Of a stretch of 5,826 nt of DNA, positions 4,959-5,826 are shown piece after piece (the first letter of the stretch is position 1; each line of letters starts with the position of its first letter). Below the pieces are notes generated by a model, which did no database searches, was not told the origin of the DNA, and saw only the letters and a program-made list of their open reading frames with translations. The stretch is from Chloroflexota bacterium (lineage in GTDB: Bacteria > Chloroflexota > Limnocylindria > Limnocylindrales > CSP1-4), in contig JACDBP010000302.1 in NCBI GenBank assembly GCA_013694835.1, positions 1-5,826 of the forward strand. The letters are read 5' to 3'. The translations under genes were made by a program, and so were the position numbers.

Positions 4959-5826
4959 TCAGGCGATCCCGTTGGCGGCGGCTGCCGCCTGGAGCGGAGA
5001 GCGTGCCCGTTTCGCCTCGTCGGGGACCTGGTCGCGAGCGTGGTAGCTGCTCCGCACGAGGGGCCCCGACTCGACGTGCTTGAAACCGAGGGCCAGCGCC
5101 TCGGCCTTCATCTCGGCGAACTCGTCGGGGTGGTAGTAGCGGACCAGCTCCAGGTGCTGCGTCGATGGGCGCAGGTACTGGCCGATGGTGAGGATGTCGC
5201 ACTCCACCGCCCGAAGGTCGCGGAACGCCTGGCTCAACTCGGAACGCTCCTCGCCGAGGCCGACCATCAGGCTCGACTTGGTGTGGACGGTGCCTTCACG
5301 GCCGGCGATGTCGTGCGCCATCTCCCTGGCCCGCGCCAGCACCTGTAGCGAGCGGTCGTACCGGGCTCGCTTCCGAACCGGCTTCTGGAGCCGCTCCACC
5401 GTCTCCAGATTGTGGTTGAGGATGTCCGGCCCAGCCTCCATCACCGCCCGCAGTGGTTCATCCATGCCGTTGAAGTCGGGGATGAGCACCTCGACGCCCA
5501 TGCCCGGGCACTCGCGACGCAGCGCCCGGATGGTCTCGGCGAAGATATGTGCGCCGCCGTCCGCCAGGTCGTCGCGCGCCACGCTGGTGACGACGACGTG
5601 CTCCAGCCGCATCTGCCGGATCGCCTCGGCCACGCGACGCGGTTCGTCCTCGTCGCTCCAGGTGGGGCGCCCGGTCTTGACCGCACAGAAGCCGCAGGCG
5701 CGAGTGCAGACGTCGCCAAGGATCATGATCGTCGCCGTGCGCTGCTCCCAGCACTCCCCGATGTTCGGGCAGCGGGCCGCTTCGCACACCGTGTTGAGGG
5801 AGAGGCCGCGCAGGATACCCTTCAGG
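4959..5826 (-). CDS. lipA: Lipoyl synthase (radical SAM), N-terminus outside the window
   Basis: Radical-SAM enzyme that inserts two sulfurs into protein-bound octanoyl groups to make the lipoyl cofactor of the pyruvate and 2-oxoglutarate dehydrogenase complexes and the glycine cleavage H protein. The visible 288 codons start inside the gene with LKGILRGLSLNTVCEAARC. The auxiliary [4Fe-4S] cluster motif C-X4-C-X5-C (CEAARCPNIGEC) is complete, with codons at 5784-5786, 5769-5771 and 5751-5753. Fifteen residues on is the radical-SAM CTRACGFC (C-X3-C-X2-C), the spacing known for LipA. Further LipA landmarks are TSVARDDLADGGA, NHNLETVERL, KSSLMVGLGE, TIGQYLRPS and the C-terminal VRSSYHA, which holds the serine cluster ligand. 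An Ala-rich tail of about 25 residues follows. A GTG at 5787-5789 lies inside the conserved TVCEAARC motif and is not the start. Compared with the family, some 20-55 N-terminal residues are missing beyond 5826. lipB is not in view. Confidence 0.98.
   Translation of the reverse strand, partial: LKGILRGLSLNTVCEAARCPNIGECWEQRTATIMILGDVCTRACGFCAVKTGRPTWSDEDEPRRVAEAIRQMRLEHVVVTSVARDDLADGGAHIFAETIRALRRECPGMGVEVLIPDFNGMDEPLRAVMEAGPDILNHNLETVERLQKPVRKRARYDRSLQVLARAREMAHDIAGREGTVHTKSSLMVGLGEERSELSQAFRDLRAVECDILTIGQYLRPSTQHLELVRYYHPDEFAEMKAEALALGFKHVESGPLVRSSYHARDQVPDEAKRARSPLQAAAAANGIA

Noticed and set aside
4936..4964. Bidirectional terminator between the SDR gene and lipA
   Set aside because: The gap is 23 bases; only a loose GCCTG...CAGGC pairing with a 19-base loop and no T-tracts can be drawn.

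Overview
The window comes from a GC-rich (about 70% by eye) bacterial chromosome. All five confident genes are ordinary chromosomal functions. The GC-ending codons, the dense packing, a probable leaderless GTG start and a GAAC-N4-GTTC box would fit Actinobacteria or high-GC Chloroflexota. This is an inference from style; no marker gene here settles the phylum. I saw no rRNA, tRNA, CRISPR array, transposase, phage gene or toxin-antitoxin pair.

Layout. Positions 1-232 hold no gene I can support. They contain three compact hairpins and a purine-rich Shine-Dalgarno-like stretch ahead of the first gene. A PfkB-family ribokinase (rbsK, + strand, 233-1129) meets a 14-helix DHA2-type MFS drug exporter (- strand, 1126-2829) tail to tail; their stop codons overlap. 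The exporter is divergent from a TetR-family repressor (+, 2979-3716). The gap between them holds several dyads, at least two of them unrelated in sequence. A 169-base gap follows, with a 14-base direct repeat, a small TTCG-loop hairpin, a GAAC-N4-GTTC box and a TATCCT promoter element. It leads into an extended-SDR NAD(P)-dependent epimerase/reductase (+, 3886-4935). Twenty-three bases further on is the 3' end of lipoyl synthase (lipA, - strand), which runs off the right edge without its N-terminus.

How the genes fit together. The one clear functional unit is the divergent repressor/exporter pair: the TetR protein probably represses the pump, and perhaps itself, until it binds a ligand. The ribokinase (pentose phosphorylation), the SDR enzyme (reduction or epimerisation of an unknown substrate) and LipA (lipoate cofactor synthesis) are separate transcription units with no evident shared pathway.

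I do not see a new biological system. The points most worth checking are the SOS-like box and leaderless promoter before the SDR gene, the several operator-like dyads in the tetR/MFS gap, a possible single-base indel that would restore a Shine-Dalgarno-preceded ATG to ribokinase, and an odd inserted segment in the TetR C-terminal domain.
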